This document shows, piece by piece, positions 43,840 to 54,960 of a stretch of 64,000 nucleotides of DNA. Below the pieces are notes generated by a model. That model made no database searches, was not told where the DNA came from, and saw only the letters and a list, made by a program, of their open reading frames with translations. This stretch comes from Heliocidaris tuberculata. Taxonomy: Eukaryota > Echinodermata > Echinoidea > Camarodonta > Echinometridae. Position numbers and translations under genes: made by a program. The DNA is taken from contig CM046844.1 in assembly GCA_025618425.1 (NCBI GenBank), positions 15,564,076 to 15,628,075 on the forward strand. Direction: 5' to 3'. Positions within the stretch are counted from its first letter, which is position 1. Each line of letters begins with the position of its first letter.

Positions 43840-45033
43840 TTTTAAGAGAAAAATATGTAAATGTTAGGATTATTCTCTCGTTATTGCATTCACTCTTTCC
43901 AACACTCTTCAGGCACAAACATGACAAATGGGTATTGGTGTAGATGATATGTGCTGGAAAGGCAGCACCTGCAGCAGTGGTGGTTGTGGGTTGGGGGGCA
44001 GTGACGTATCCAGCAATGGGTAAAGCTAGTAGTGTGAAGGCCCAGGGAAAAGTACTACTTGCTATGCGCAGTATGCTTGTTGGGGGGCAGTGGAGTATCC
44101 AGCAATGGGTGAAGCTAGTAGTGTGAAGGCCCAGGGAAAAGTACTACTTGCTATGCGCAGTATGCTTGTTGGGGGCAGTGGAGTATCAGCAATGGGTGAA
44201 GCTAGTAGTGTGAAGGCCCAGGGAAAAGTACTACTTGCTTTGCGCAGTATGCTTGTTGGGGGCAGTGGAGTATCAGCAATGGGTGAAGCTAGTAGTGTGA
44301 AGGCCCAGGGAAAAGTACTACTTGCTTTGCGCAGTATGCTTGTTGGGGGCAGTGGAGTATCCAGAAATGGGTGAAGCTAGTAGTGTGAAGGCCCAGGGAA
44401 AAGCACTACTTGCTATGCGCAGTATGCTTGTTGGGGGCAGTGGAGTATCAGCAATGGGTGAAGCTAGTGAAGGCCCAAGGAAAATTACTACTAGCTATGC
44501 GCAGTATGCTTGTTGGGGGCAGTGGAGTATCCAGCAATGGGTGAAGCTAGTAGTGTGAAGGCCCAGGGAAAAGTACTACTTGCCATGCGCAGTATGCTTG
44601 TACAAGATCGGAGCTGCCCAGATACATTTATAATCCCTTTCTTTTGGGCATCCAACCCCCTCCCTTTTATCTATTTCTGGATAAGCTACTGTGGGTTTGC
44701 ACTGCTAGGTATATGGTAAACGATGAAATGACTGTTCAGATCATTTTTTGATGGTTCACAGAGAACATGCAAGCAGTTAATTTGAGTTGAATTGAATTGA
44801 AGTTACTGCCTGATACGCACTTTGTTCAAATACAAGACTCGGGCATTTGCGCAAACCAATTTTTGCGAGTTTTAAAGTAGCCAGTACTCACTCAAGCGTA
44901 AAATAATGTCTGTAGTCATAGGATCATGCGATGAAACAGACCCTCACCCATAATTTTATAGAGAAAAATCTTATCGAGATTGTGAAAATATGATTTTAGA
45001 GGATGTTATCAAAGTGTGCATGAAACGCACTGT
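43840..45033. mobile_element. Second copy of the CAGTGGGTATAAAA-type element, with expanded interior
   Basis: It matches 30360-31047 in order: GAAAAATATGTAAATGTTAGG, CACTCTTTCCAACACTCTT, GGGTATTGG...GATGATATGTGCTGGAAAGGC, then the shared right half with TTTTTGCGAGTTTTA and GATGAAACAGACCCTCACCC. A segment that is single in the 30318 copy is here expanded to about seven units (43995-44600). Confidence 0.75.
43995..44600. repeat. Minisatellite, about seven units of 81-88 bp
   Basis: The unit reads GGGGGCAGTGGAGTATC(C)AG, then CAATGGGTGAAGCTAGTAGT, GTGAAGGCCCAGGGAAAAGT and ACTACTTGCTATGCGCAGTA, then TGCTTGTT. The GTATGCTTGT landmark falls at about 44070, 44160, 44246, 44332, 44421, 44502 and 44591. 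Units are nearly identical; one is shortened by 7 bases. Confidence 0.95.
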
Positions 45034-45289
45034 AGAAGGGATGCCAAAGGCGGTCCAATTAGCTGGAAAAGTAATGTTATTCACGTATATACACTGTTGG
45101 TCATAAAGATGGAATAAAATATTTTTGACATGACCTCACAGTTTCTTTGGTATTTGACAGTCTACATGTAAACAAAAGAGTAATTGAGTGATTACATAAC
45201 GTTTCCCCATATGATTACACAGGTGACATAATAACATTGAAAATATGTGTATAACGCAAAAATTTATTTTGTTAGGGACTATAAAAGCC

Positions 45290-46409
45290 CATGGATGTGA
45301 TATTCTGTACCTTTCCCTGATTCAGCACTGTGTTTGCGAGTTCCTTGTACCGTTTGCGAGAAAAATTGGTAGAGACGTTCCCTGTGCTATGCATGCCTGG
45401 TCCAACGGATCCAGCAATATGCGAGAGAGTGGTATCACTGCGGCAGGAGGGCTACAAACAGAGTCATTATCGCAGATGTCCTCGGGATATCACAAAGTAC
45501 AGTCTGTAAGATCTTGAAACGTCAACGTGAGGAGGGGAATCTGCGGTAACGGAAATTAACCACGAGACGTGATGATCGTCAACTGCTGAATCTCAACAGA
45601 AACTGAAAAATGCCCCGACGAGTCGTCTTCGTCGCTTGTGGAGGACACATCATGGGAACAACGTTTCCGTCAACAGTTAATGCCAACCGTGCCAACAGGG
45701 TTACCTAGCACGACGGTTGACTAAATGTCCACGCCTGGCAGTTCGCCACAGAGTTACTCGTCTTTGCTTGCCTAGGAAGCACAGAAGGCTTCATATCCTG
45801 GACACTGGCGACATGTTGTGTTTCCGGACGAGAGTCGCTACATCCTTGACAGTACCGATGGGAGACAACGAATTCGTCGATCGTAGATAACCCAGGGAAA
45901 ACCTTCGCGATGACTGCATCCACGAGACGACTCAAGGTGGTGGCGCCTCAGTGATGATATTGGCCGGCATCCATATGGAGGAAAGACGCCACTGGTGGTT
46001 CCAGATGGAAACGTCAACGCCGTCGTTGGATATCTTGGGGAACCACTGCCTTCCACATGTAAGACGAGTGTACGGAGTCTACGGACACAATTTCCAACTG
46101 CAGGACGACAGCGCTAGACCGCAGAGCGCCGCTGCAGTAATGGAATTCCTTGAGGCAGAGGGCGTGGAACAGTTGCCATCGCCAGCTTGCTCGCCGGATA
46201 TGAACCCCATAGAGCATGCATGGGATGCCCTAGGCCGAGCCATCGACGACAGAGATGTTATTCCTCAAACTTTGCAGCAGTTGGCCGACGCTCTGAGGGA
46301 AGAATGGGATGCTATGCCTTTTGACGTCTTCAACAAACTAGTGGACAGCATGTCACGTGGTCTGCATTGCCTGATTCTTGCCAGGGGTGGACATACCCGC
46401 TATTACTGA
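45290..46409 (+). pseudogene. Tc1-like transposase, decayed
   Basis: The C-terminal half is open from 45951 to the stop at 46409. It shows FQLQDDSARPQSA (second catalytic Asp region), LPSPACSPDMNPIEHAWDAL (third acidic residue region) and LREEWDAMP, the usual order in Tc1/mariner DDE transposases. Upstream, around 45390-45540, pieces of the helix-turn-helix N-terminus can be read in shifted frames (ARERY...GRRATNR, then ISQSTVCKILKRQRE). Several frameshifts between 45500 and 45950 mean no working enzyme is encoded. Terminal repeats could not be fixed with confidence. Confidence 0.8.
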
Positions 46410-46719
46410 ATGAGTAACAAGGGCTATACTGTGATGCAAATTGATCCATGAAATCACCCCAAAAATATTATCTGGAAAACTGACAGAGATTAAAAAGAAA
46501 TGTGTCATGATCCTTAATTTGCTCTCTGTTGTCGTCATTGCTGTTTTACGCCGAAGACACCAACCGATTTGGACTGATAATTGATAAATTAACTGTCAAA
46601 TGTGCGTAAGAGACAGAATAATAAAGTGAAGTGGTTATAAGCTCCATAAATGCCATTGTTAATTTAGACTGAAATAATGATGCTATGAAAGATTGTTGAA
46701 AAAAAAAATTCCACCCTTA

Positions 46720-47230
46720 TCCTATCTCTCTTTATGTTATTCTTTGTTTTTATCCTATCATTTCTTTTTTTTTCTATTTTCCTTATGTAATTCTTTGTTT
46801 TTATCCTATCATTCCCTCTTTCTATCTTCCTTAGGTTCTTTGTTTTTCTTTCTATCTTCTTCTCTTTCTTATATCATTCTTTCTATCTTTCCTCATGTTA
46901 TTTATTTTTGTTTTTATCCTTCTTATGTTATTCTTTGTATCCTTTTCATTCTGTCTTTCTATCTTTCTTATGTTATTCTTTGTTTTACCTTCTATCTTCT
47001 TCTCTTTCTATCTTTCTTATGTTTTCTTTGTTTTACCTTCTATATTCTCTTTCTATCTCTCCTTATGTTATTCTTTGTTTTATCCTATCATGTTCTCTTT
47101 CTTTCTTTCTCATGTTATACTTTGTTTTGATCCGTCTATCATTTCCACTTTCTGTCTTTCCTTATTTTATTCTTTATTTTAATCGTCCAATCTTCTTGTC
47201 TGTCTTTCTTTCTTATTTTCCCTTTGTTTT
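46720..47230. repeat. Degenerate T-rich minisatellite, unit about 40-65 bp
   Basis: The unit CTTATGTTATTCTTTGTTTT followed by ATCCTATCATTCTCTTTCTATCTTTC-type sequence recurs at least eight times, with drift and length change. Open frames across it are artefacts. Confidence 0.85.
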
Positions 47231-47336
47231 TATCCTTTTTCTTTTCTTTTTTGCCTTTCAGTCTTTTCTTGTGAAAATTTTCGGGGGTTATAAAATAACG
47301 ACAGCGTTGAGCCAAGCAGTTACATCGGGGTAACCT

Positions 47337-47445
47337 CGCTAGTCATAAGGACCGCTATTCATAAGGACAACTTATTCATAAGGACCGCTATCCATAACGC
47401 GTGACTAAATGAATAGCGGATTTCTATGAATAGCGAGTGGACCCC
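47337..47445. mobile_element. hAT-like miniature element with perfect 8-bp target duplication
   Basis: A 109-bp element: left end GGGGTAACCTCGCTAGTCAT, right end ATGAATAGCGAGTGGACCCC. Identical GTTACATC flanks lie at 47329-47336 and 47446-47453. The interior holds ATAAGGACCGCTATTCAT units, as in the 4965-5246 element, which is a longer member of the same family. Confidence 0.9.
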
Positions 47446-47608
47446 GTTACATCGATCTTGAGAGAAGTCATTGTGGTTTCGCTCCTCAACCACTGCATTG
47501 AGTGATCATTCTGGAAAGAGGCTTGCTCAACCTGCTTATGACCATCAGTGTATTCATCGTTCATTGACGCTTTGAAATCTATGATCAATCATGTAAATCG
47601 GATTGTTG

Positions 47609-47674
47609 TTTATATTAATTAACAATCCGATTGACATGATCAATCATGTCAATCGGATTGTTAATTAATATAAA
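47609..47674. repeat. Perfect 30-bp inverted repeat (hairpin)
   Basis: Arms at 47609-47638 (TTTATATTAATTAACAATCC...) and 47645-47674 (...GGATTGTTAATTAATATAAA) are exact reverse complements around a 6-base loop. A third, imperfect copy of the CAATCATGTAAATCGGATTG phrase precedes it at about 47586-47606. Confidence 0.95.
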
Positions 47675-48351
47675 ATCCTGAATGAAAGGATGATCATTGA
47701 AAAAGAAAATAAAATCAGAACATAAATGTATCTAAGAGGTGATCTCTCGATGACAGACCACCTAAAAAGCAAAACAAAACATACTAAGCAACGGTGTTCT
47801 GGGCAGGGTTTTGTGGGTACAGTGGTCAGGAGTGCGATGGAAACTTACTGGGAGCAGCAAGTGTGGAGGCGCATGCCTCCGGGCAACAGTGTTGTATTTC
47901 AGTTTTGGGCACCCTGACCCACTTGTTGCTCCCAATCCTTTTACATGTCCTTTACATGATCTTCCGCATTCTTATTATGTGATTGTCTATTGCCATGTTG
48001 TATTGTACTTGTGTTCTTTTATGAATGGTCAAATAAATAAATGAATAAATAAATAATAATAATAATAATAATAATAATCATCATCATCATCATCATCATA
48101 ATAATAATAATATACGGGATAAAACCCAATGAAATAGCGAAAATTTAAAAAGAAAAAGAAAAGGAAAGATAGAAAAGGAAAGAAGTTCAGAAGACCCTTG
48201 CCACACCCGCTTCCTACTCGGTGGCCGTGTTAGTTGTAAACATTTCATCCACCCAATAAGTTCGATTCACCCCCCCCCCCCCCCCCACCCCCACGCTTCA
48301 CCACTGAGTTTCTGCATCATGATTCATGAATGATCACTGGCAGACATTTCA

Positions 48352-48729
48352 TATGGAGTTTTGACGCTGCCAGACGCCCCAAATATCACCCCAGATCGAG
48401 CTAGCTCATATACGGTTTTTATGTGATGAAATGCGACAAAATTGGATAGCACGAATCAAAATTATACTGAGTGTAAGCAAAACGTGTTCACTTCGTTACA
48501 TTTGTCATTATTCACAGTCATGTAAGTGCTGGATTTAAATTTGAGGTCATAATTGTACAAGGCTAGGTATTTATAGGGTACAGTTTTGTGGTACTTGCAT
48601 CCGTAATTAATTATTTATCTTAAAAGTGGCAAAAAAGATTGGCTTGTGCATGTGTTCGCTCAATTTACATTATATATACAGTGCTCCATACTCGCCCAAG
48701 CAGTGCGCAAGCGCTATTTCTTTTGACCA
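48352..48729. repeat. Gene C 5' flank, left part of the segment duplicated before gene B
   Basis: CTGCCAGACGCCCCAAATATC, GAGCTAGCTCATATAC, GATAGCACGAATCAAAATTA, GTGCATGTGTTCGCTCAATT and CTCGCCCAAGCAGTGCGCAA match 26048-26775 in order. The match breaks at the insertion at 48730 and resumes at 53243. Confidence 0.85.
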
Positions 48730-49316
48730 TGGGCCGAGGCCTGTTTTCTTGCTTAGTTTTCGAGTTCCGTGGTCCATCTCTGGGAAGTATCTAAAAATGT
48801 GCTAGATATGTTCAAAACATGTACCTGAAACAGGAATGACATGTTCCCACGTTTGAAACTTGGGCATTAAGTAGAAATGGCAGAAAACAAAGAAAAAGTA
48901 AAGAATTGGTTGCTAGGGACATTTTGACCTTAGCAACCATGAAATAGAGAGGCATTTCTTCGAATATTTTGCATCAGATATAGTCATTAGACACAGAGAT
49001 GGTATTTTGAGCAATGTGATGTCATGTAATGATGGTCAATCATGTAAAATCTAATTTGCATATTAATTAATACCTTATAGTAAGTTATCCTTATAGAAAC
49101 CAAGTATACATGGATGTGATCAAATGTCTCATGAAATGATCAGTGTAATCAGACATAGAATCAGATGTAATTGCTTTGCCTGAAGGGAGGACAGTGTCTG
49201 TCTGCTGCCCTATACCCCCACGTCCACCCCTCCCCACCCTAATCAGTTCACCCATCAGCCCCCCCCCAAAAAAAAAAAAAAAAAAAAAAAACCCACAACA
49301 CACACATCACACAAAA

Positions 49317-49611
49317 CAAGCAAGATGTTTTCTATCCAAATTTTCATAATCTGCCTATTCTCTTTTTTTTATTTACACACAGCCATCCTTGTCACACATA
49401 ATGATCTACTTGCACATATGGCAAGCCCCCCCCCCCCCCCCCAATTATACTAAAAAAATTGGCCTATAATGAATCCCACAATCAGCAAGATGTTTTCAAT
49501 TTAAATTTCATACTGTGCCCATTCTCTTTTTTTAATTTACACACAGCCATCACTGTCACACATACAGATCTACTTGCACATGTACTGGCAAGCCCCACCC
49601 CCCCCCCCCAA
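49317..49611. repeat. ~173-bp direct repeat with poly-C ends
   Basis: AGCAAGATGTTTTC, then ATTCTCTTTTTTT, ATTTACACACAGCCATC, TGTCACACATA, GATCTACTTGCACAT and GGCAAGCCCC occur in this order at 49320-49430 and again at 49492-49600, each followed by a poly-C run. Confidence 0.9.
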
Positions 49612-50057
49612 AGTTAACTGAATAATTGACCTAATAATGAAAATAGAATAAATAAATACAAGAGATAAAGTGTTTGAGGTGTACAAATTAAAAGGCCTCT
49701 GAAGGTTAATCTCCTGTTTATCCTGGATACAAGCACATACCCCTCCACCCCAACCCCCCCCCCCCCCCCCCCAGCACTTTCCATGTATTCCTTTTAATCA
49801 TTTGTTATCATGTTCTCTCAATATGTATCATCTTATTTCTCTCTCTCTCTCTCTCTCTCTCTGATCTTACATATGAAAAACTATGCAGGAATATAAGCAT
49901 GACACAGAACTGTATACTCATGTTGCATATTTTAATTTTTGATAAAATTCACTGTTGGATACTTGGATTTACAAACACTCTTGATATAATTCAAACCAGT
50001 CTTTACGTACATGCAGTTAGTATTAGCATCAAACAAGTACATGTGCGTAGGCCTGAT

Positions 50058-50235
50058 ATAGTTAACTCTGCATAAGTCGACCTTCCATAAGTCGAATAAT
50101 CGCCTTAGTCAAAGCAATTTTTCAGAACAGAATGAGCAAAACATGTGTTTTTTACCTCTTCTAAGTCGAATTTCGCCTAAGTCGAACAGATTTCTGTGGT
50201 CCCAAGAGATTTCGACTTAGGCAGAGTTACCTGTA
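50058..50235. mobile_element. Tc1-type miniature element (GTTAACTCTGCATAAGTCGA)
   Basis: The left end ATAGTTAACTCTGCATAAGT is mirrored by TCGACTTAGGCAGAGTTACC at the right. AAGTCGAA phrases recur within. TA flanks suggest a Tc1/mariner target. Confidence 0.75.
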
Positions 50236-51326
50236 TATGTAAAATCACATTTTGCACAAAGTGTTCAACAAACCTTGAACATCTTACTTTTCTCACCAAG
50301 TAGTGATGTATTTTATTTATTCATGATTAAATGTGATCATGTCTGCCAAATTAATCAGGTAACCATTGTAACTTCTAAGCCCATGAATAGTACTTTACTA
50401 GTATTTTTGAAGTATAAAGCTCCTACTCACAGGTGCATTGAAAACCACTTCCAAAGTGAATGATTACTACATCTCATACCCCTAATTTTAGAGCACATCG
50501 GCAAAAAGTACATCTCAGCAACAGTCAATAACTATGTACATGTACATCAGAGATTTCACATCTGGCCTAAAGTATAGCAACTTCATGGTCCTGATTAGAA
50601 AGCTGTCAATTCTTGAAATTCGCTTCCATCTCATTCATTCAAACTTAAAAACAGAGACATGGATTGTCCCTATTTAGAAGATTTACATATAGATTAACTT
50701 TAAATTTGACATTTATTCAAAATCATACAAAAAAGATTCTTAGTACATTGTTATTGTCAGAATATTCAATCCATTTCACTGTACTTGAGAAAGGCTTAAA
50801 CTTGTTATCTAATTCGCACTCACAGAAAAATACAGAACATTGCATTATTTATCATTTTAGGATATTTTACTGCTCCCACTACAAATACATGTAGTAACAC
50901 ATGATTCCACACAAAATTACAAAATTATAAGATAGATGGAGCAATGACTATGAGAGGGCATATGAATCATGAAAGCTAATATGCAGAATCACGGTATTCC
51001 ACACAATATGGAAATGCTTGTGAGAATAACTGGCTGAAAAAATTCTAACTTTCAAAATTGTGATAAAACATGTAACATGTGTTTTGAAAAATTTCTTTCT
51101 TAAGGTATTATGTGTTATGAGTGAAGCTCATCTGCATATTAACTGAAAAACATACAACTTTACATTATCTTTTTAATTTGTACTGGCAAATAGGATTAAC
51201 CAGACTATTTTGCGGGTGGTTAAATTTAGATTGGGTAATCAACAAGCAGCAATGATATTGTACATGTACTTTTGCAAAGTGAAGGGGTGAATTAGCACAG
51301 CCTGCATTGCATACAGCCATGCTGCG

Positions 51327-51892
51327 CTAGTATGTATGAATGTTGTTAAATTCGTGAAAATAAACCCCCTGCAGAATATATGGCATATACAGAAATTTCT
51401 GTAATTTTAATACATGTACTTCACGGCCCTTCCCCGCTCCTACTTCTGCAATTGATTTACAGAAATGTTCATATGACTGTTCATAGAAGTTCTTCTCAAG
51501 ACCTGCTTCTTTGTCCTTTGGGAGGAATCTTGTGTAGTTCTGGTAGGAGGTGAAGTATGGCTGAAGTGATATCTCACATTCAAAGCAAGAAGGTCTTTCA
51601 GACAAGTCTTGAGCAGAATCGTCTCATTTTTGCTCATTTCTGCAGCTTGTACGAGCTTACCTGCATAAATTGTTTCTCTTTCGTTCTTTTTCTTGTGAAT
51701 TGTTTATCCACTGTTTTGTCCTTTTTTCCATATGATGCACTGGACTGGAAGAACATGGTGAACCCTTGGCTAAATATATCATTCACATTGCCTCAGTCAT
51801 AGTTGTCGGACCTTCAAATGTGGCTCCATTACTGCTTCCGTCTCGCGTGGAATATCGATGGTCCTTGTGGCTGGGAGCATTGTTTTCAAAGA
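51327..51892 (-). CDS. Exon-like sequence inside the insertion, unknown protein
   Basis: On the minus strand an acceptor-like TTTTAG precedes 51892, a further ATATATTTAG precedes an open segment near 51776, and a GTAAGC donor follows TTTATGCAG near 51655. Open readings include GFTMFFQSSASYGKKDK and, in the last part, ERPSCFECEISLQPYF and SYEHFCKSIAEV. Frames between the pieces do not join cleanly. I do not recognise the protein. It may be the remains of a gene carried by the 48730-53242 insertion. Confidence 0.25.
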
Positions 51893-52832
51893 CTAAAAGG
51901 AAACATAAAAATATAAGAGATTTAATGCCATTTGCTCTTGTATAAAAAATGAAATACAATATACTATTTTGATTTAAAAACACATTAAATCTAATCACCT
52001 TCTCCTACATTAATGTATATTGAACTTTTGAAGTGGAATTATATCAATTAAGTCCCCATAGCATACTGCCCGGAGTGGGGGGGGGGGGGGCTATTTTAAT
52101 GATAACGCTGATTGGTCAAAATGTGATTAGGTCTATCAATGGATTGTCTTCACCCAATAATTTTAGTATTTGTTAATATTGTAAAATAGGACACACCATT
52201 CATTCACTCAGCATAGAAGTACTTCATTGCTAGCTTACCTGATTCAGGGACTCTTCAACTCTTACTATGCTACAAATTTGAGGTTTCAGAGTTGAAAGTG
52301 AAATTTTAAATAGTATTTTCCTCTCATGTATGAATGATCTAGAATGGACCATAGCCTGTTAACACACACAAAAGCTATTGAAGCCTATTCACCTGTAAAT
52401 GCTATTGTGGAGTACAAGGTTACCTCCAGATCAGCTTGTCCATGTACTATAAGTGATTAATTGTATCGATAAATCTATTACTACATTCATACATGTAATC
52501 ATGCATAGCTTTGCTAGAAAGTGACTGCTGAATTCATAATAATATGGGTGTTTAGACATTCATATTTTCATAATGCGACAGTCTACCTACAATGTTGTGA
52601 TATCCTAATAAGGAAATGATTATTTGTGGGTAAATTCAACTGATTTTTTAGATAAGCCCCTCAAAAAGTCAAACTAAACTAAAGGAGTCAATCCACATCA
52701 CAAATACCAATGCATGGGACTGGTAGTTGAAAAGTTGTGCCCACAGTTCATGCAAATAAAACCTGGTGAAAATTTGACTGATCATAATAATGCTTTCCCC
52801 AAAAACACAAAAACATAACACTAATCAAATAC

Positions 52833-52913
52833 CTTCATGTTCTGCTCTTTCTTGCTTCTTCCTGGCCCTCTCAATCTTAGTTTTGTTGGTGAATCGCTTG
52901 ATTCAATGGTCAT
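52833..52913 (-). CDS. Possible first exon, 27 codons, unknown protein
   Basis: On the minus strand, ATG at 52913 reads MTIESSDSPTKLRLRGPG and RSKKEQNMK to a GTATTT donor after 52833. Basic and short, it could be the start of a gene whose other exons lie at 51.3-51.9 kb. Support is weak. Confidence 0.2.
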
Positions 52914-53242
52914 GGTGTAAGATGCTCTGTGTGGCAGACATGGTACATGCACACAAACACTCAGAGTACAGGGGCTGTGATTGGCCATTTGCACTCAGGT
53001 CTCTAATAGCCCAGCTGTGATTGGTCACTTAAGGACCAGATATGACATCATCATTGCAGGAAAGCTGTCTGCTCATTGTAGCAACTTTATATCAAAATTG
53101 TGAAAATATGCCCAAAATCTGCAAATGGGAACATTCACCACTGCTCTTAGATATATGTCCATTATTCATTTATGACAAAATAAAGTACTTCCCAGAGATG
53201 GACCACGGAACTGAAGAATTTTGAGGCTTGGCCCATGGCCTA

Positions 53243-53320
53243 TTTGACCACGGCCTGATGACGCAGCTCTTTCCACATTCATTCGCATTGGGAGAAATGA
53301 AAATGATTATCTGGAGTAAA
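53243..53320 (+). promoter_or_regulatory. Candidate promoter block of SRCR gene C, right part
   Basis: CCACGGCCTGATGACGCAGC and GGGAGAAATGAAAATGATTA match the gene B block. The left part (GCGCAAGCGCTATTTC, 48700-48720) is now 4.5 kb away because of the insertion. Function is inferred. Confidence 0.4.
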
Positions 53321-53501
53321 GTTCAATCATGGATCTTCAGTGTCAAACCATCGAAGGCAACATTTTTCGTCACAACGAAATGATCGACATCCAATAGGGC
53401 GTACATTTTTTGCCGATAGCACAAAAAATACATTTATTTGCGATTTAGCCTACTTCGGGGCATTTTGGCATCATCGTTTTTTAGCGTGACATCAATAGCT
53501 T

Positions 53502-53604
53502 ATGGCGTCAATTTCTGGTAATACATGTACGAGGCTGATGAGGGATATGAGACTATGGATTTTCTGTGCCTTTGTTATGCTGCTCCCGAGATCCATACAC
53601 TGCC
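53502..53604 (+). CDS. SRCR gene C exon 1: signal peptide
   Basis: ATG 53502 in the context TTATGGCGTCAATTTCTGG; donor GTAAGT at 53605. It differs from gene B exon 1 by only a few residues (TCTRLMRD in place of TSAMLMRN, IHC in place of IQC). Confidence 0.8.
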
Positions 53605-54901
53605 GTAAGTATTTCCTACAATTTCTGTCCTGAATGAAATGATATAACTATTTTGATTTACATAATTTGAATTACTTTTTGTCATGTTCATTTTGTTAAT
53701 TTTGAACGTAGACACGGATAAATATGAGCAAATCGCTGGAATGCATTGAATATTACGTAGCAAGGCCGACTAGGATAAAATTCTTCTGACTCAGATATTG
53801 CCATCAAAATCACTATTATGGATTATATGACCTATCTGATTTCACCATAGGCTCCTCCATTTTTAGTTTTTCTTTTTAATTAATACTGCATGCAAACAAT
53901 TAGATATGAGGTACTCACCTTCTGTTATACTCTGTGACAATTTAATTCTTGATTGTTTGCACTGCTTACATTTTTTTTACAATTTATATTGTGAAAACAT
54001 TTTAGAATATGAAATATGAAAATAAACTGAAACTGAAACTAAAAAACAGAACTGATACTGCACAAAATTCGTTTTTCAAATGATTGAAAAGGAATAAGGT
54101 ATTGCAATACATGTAGATACCAATTTCCTTCTCATTACTAGTTTCAGCTAATCCTTCGTTATGTGTTAATTATGAGGTTCAAATCATGATATTCAGGGAT
54201 TTCAGGGAATCAAAGTCATTTCATCACGTAATAATTCCCTGCCGGAAAGAACACAATGTCCCACAGTGTGTTCACAGTGTGTTCACATAGTCGACTCTGT
54301 GAAGATGTTATTCACAATGTTAAAACGCTCGAATTTAACAGTGTGAAGATGATTTCACACTGTGGACACCTCCACATTGTGGTTTCCCACAGTGTTCACA
54401 TAGTAATGTTCGAATTCACAGTGTGAATTTAATCGCTCACAATGTGAAGATGTGATTCACAATGTTAAAACGCTCGAATTTAACAGTGTGAAGATGATTT
54501 CACATTGTGTTTCACACTGTGAACACACTGTGGGAAACTGTGTTCATTTAAAGCGTTTTCTATGAAAAGAATGGCCAAAGAAAAGGCCAAATATTTGTGA
54601 AGTTCCATTTACCCATTTCAGTGTGCACTGTTGTATTTTTTAATTGTGATTTGGAGGTAAAATCTAATAGTTTTGAAGATCAAAAAAACCTCATAATACG
54701 TAATCATGATATTATTCTACAAAATCAACCAAACAAAATAGCATTAGTTTTAATAATTTTTGATATGTTTTACAATGCAGTTGCATAACCATTACTCAAT
54801 ATCATTAACGTTTGTAAAAACAAGATATAATATAATGATTACGTACATTCAGGTACAAATATATAATGTCGTAGTATCACAACCTAGTTCCCTATCATAT
54901 A

Positions 54902-54960
<59 letters not shown>

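Larger units (their letters stand above)
40265..43840. other. Gene B 3' flank and intergenic DNA
   Basis: Probable 3' UTR, with an AATAAA at 41775-41780 as one possible signal. Later come the T/G-rich low-complexity tract (42128-42410) and the block 42740-42975 shared with the gene A 3' flank. No gene recognised. Confidence 0.5.
48730..53242. mobile_element. 4.5-kb DNA transposon-like insertion in the gene C promoter region
   Basis: TTTGACCA flanks both ends (48722-48729 and 53243-53250), and the gene B copy has the uninterrupted site. Inverted terminal regions include an exact 27-bp match (48763-48789 against 53186-53212, containing GTTCCGTGGTCCATCTC), plus an outer GGGCC(G/A)AG(G)CCT region. 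An 8-bp duplication fits hAT, but no transposase was recognised. Inside are a MITE (50058-50235), a direct repeat (49317-49611), poly-C runs and exon-like readings on the minus strand. Confidence 0.75.

Noticed and set aside
43995..44600. CRISPR-like array
   Set aside because: Units are contiguous without unique spacers, far longer than CRISPR repeats, and the genome is eukaryotic.
43944..44719. Protein with repeated GEASSVKAQGKVLLAMRSML units
   Set aside because: The repeat is the minisatellite read in frame; unit lengths are not multiples of three throughout, and the sequence belongs to a non-coding transposon.
46693..47333. Polytopic membrane protein frames
   Set aside because: They are the T-rich degenerate minisatellite; frames change with every unit and no start or splice context is convincing.
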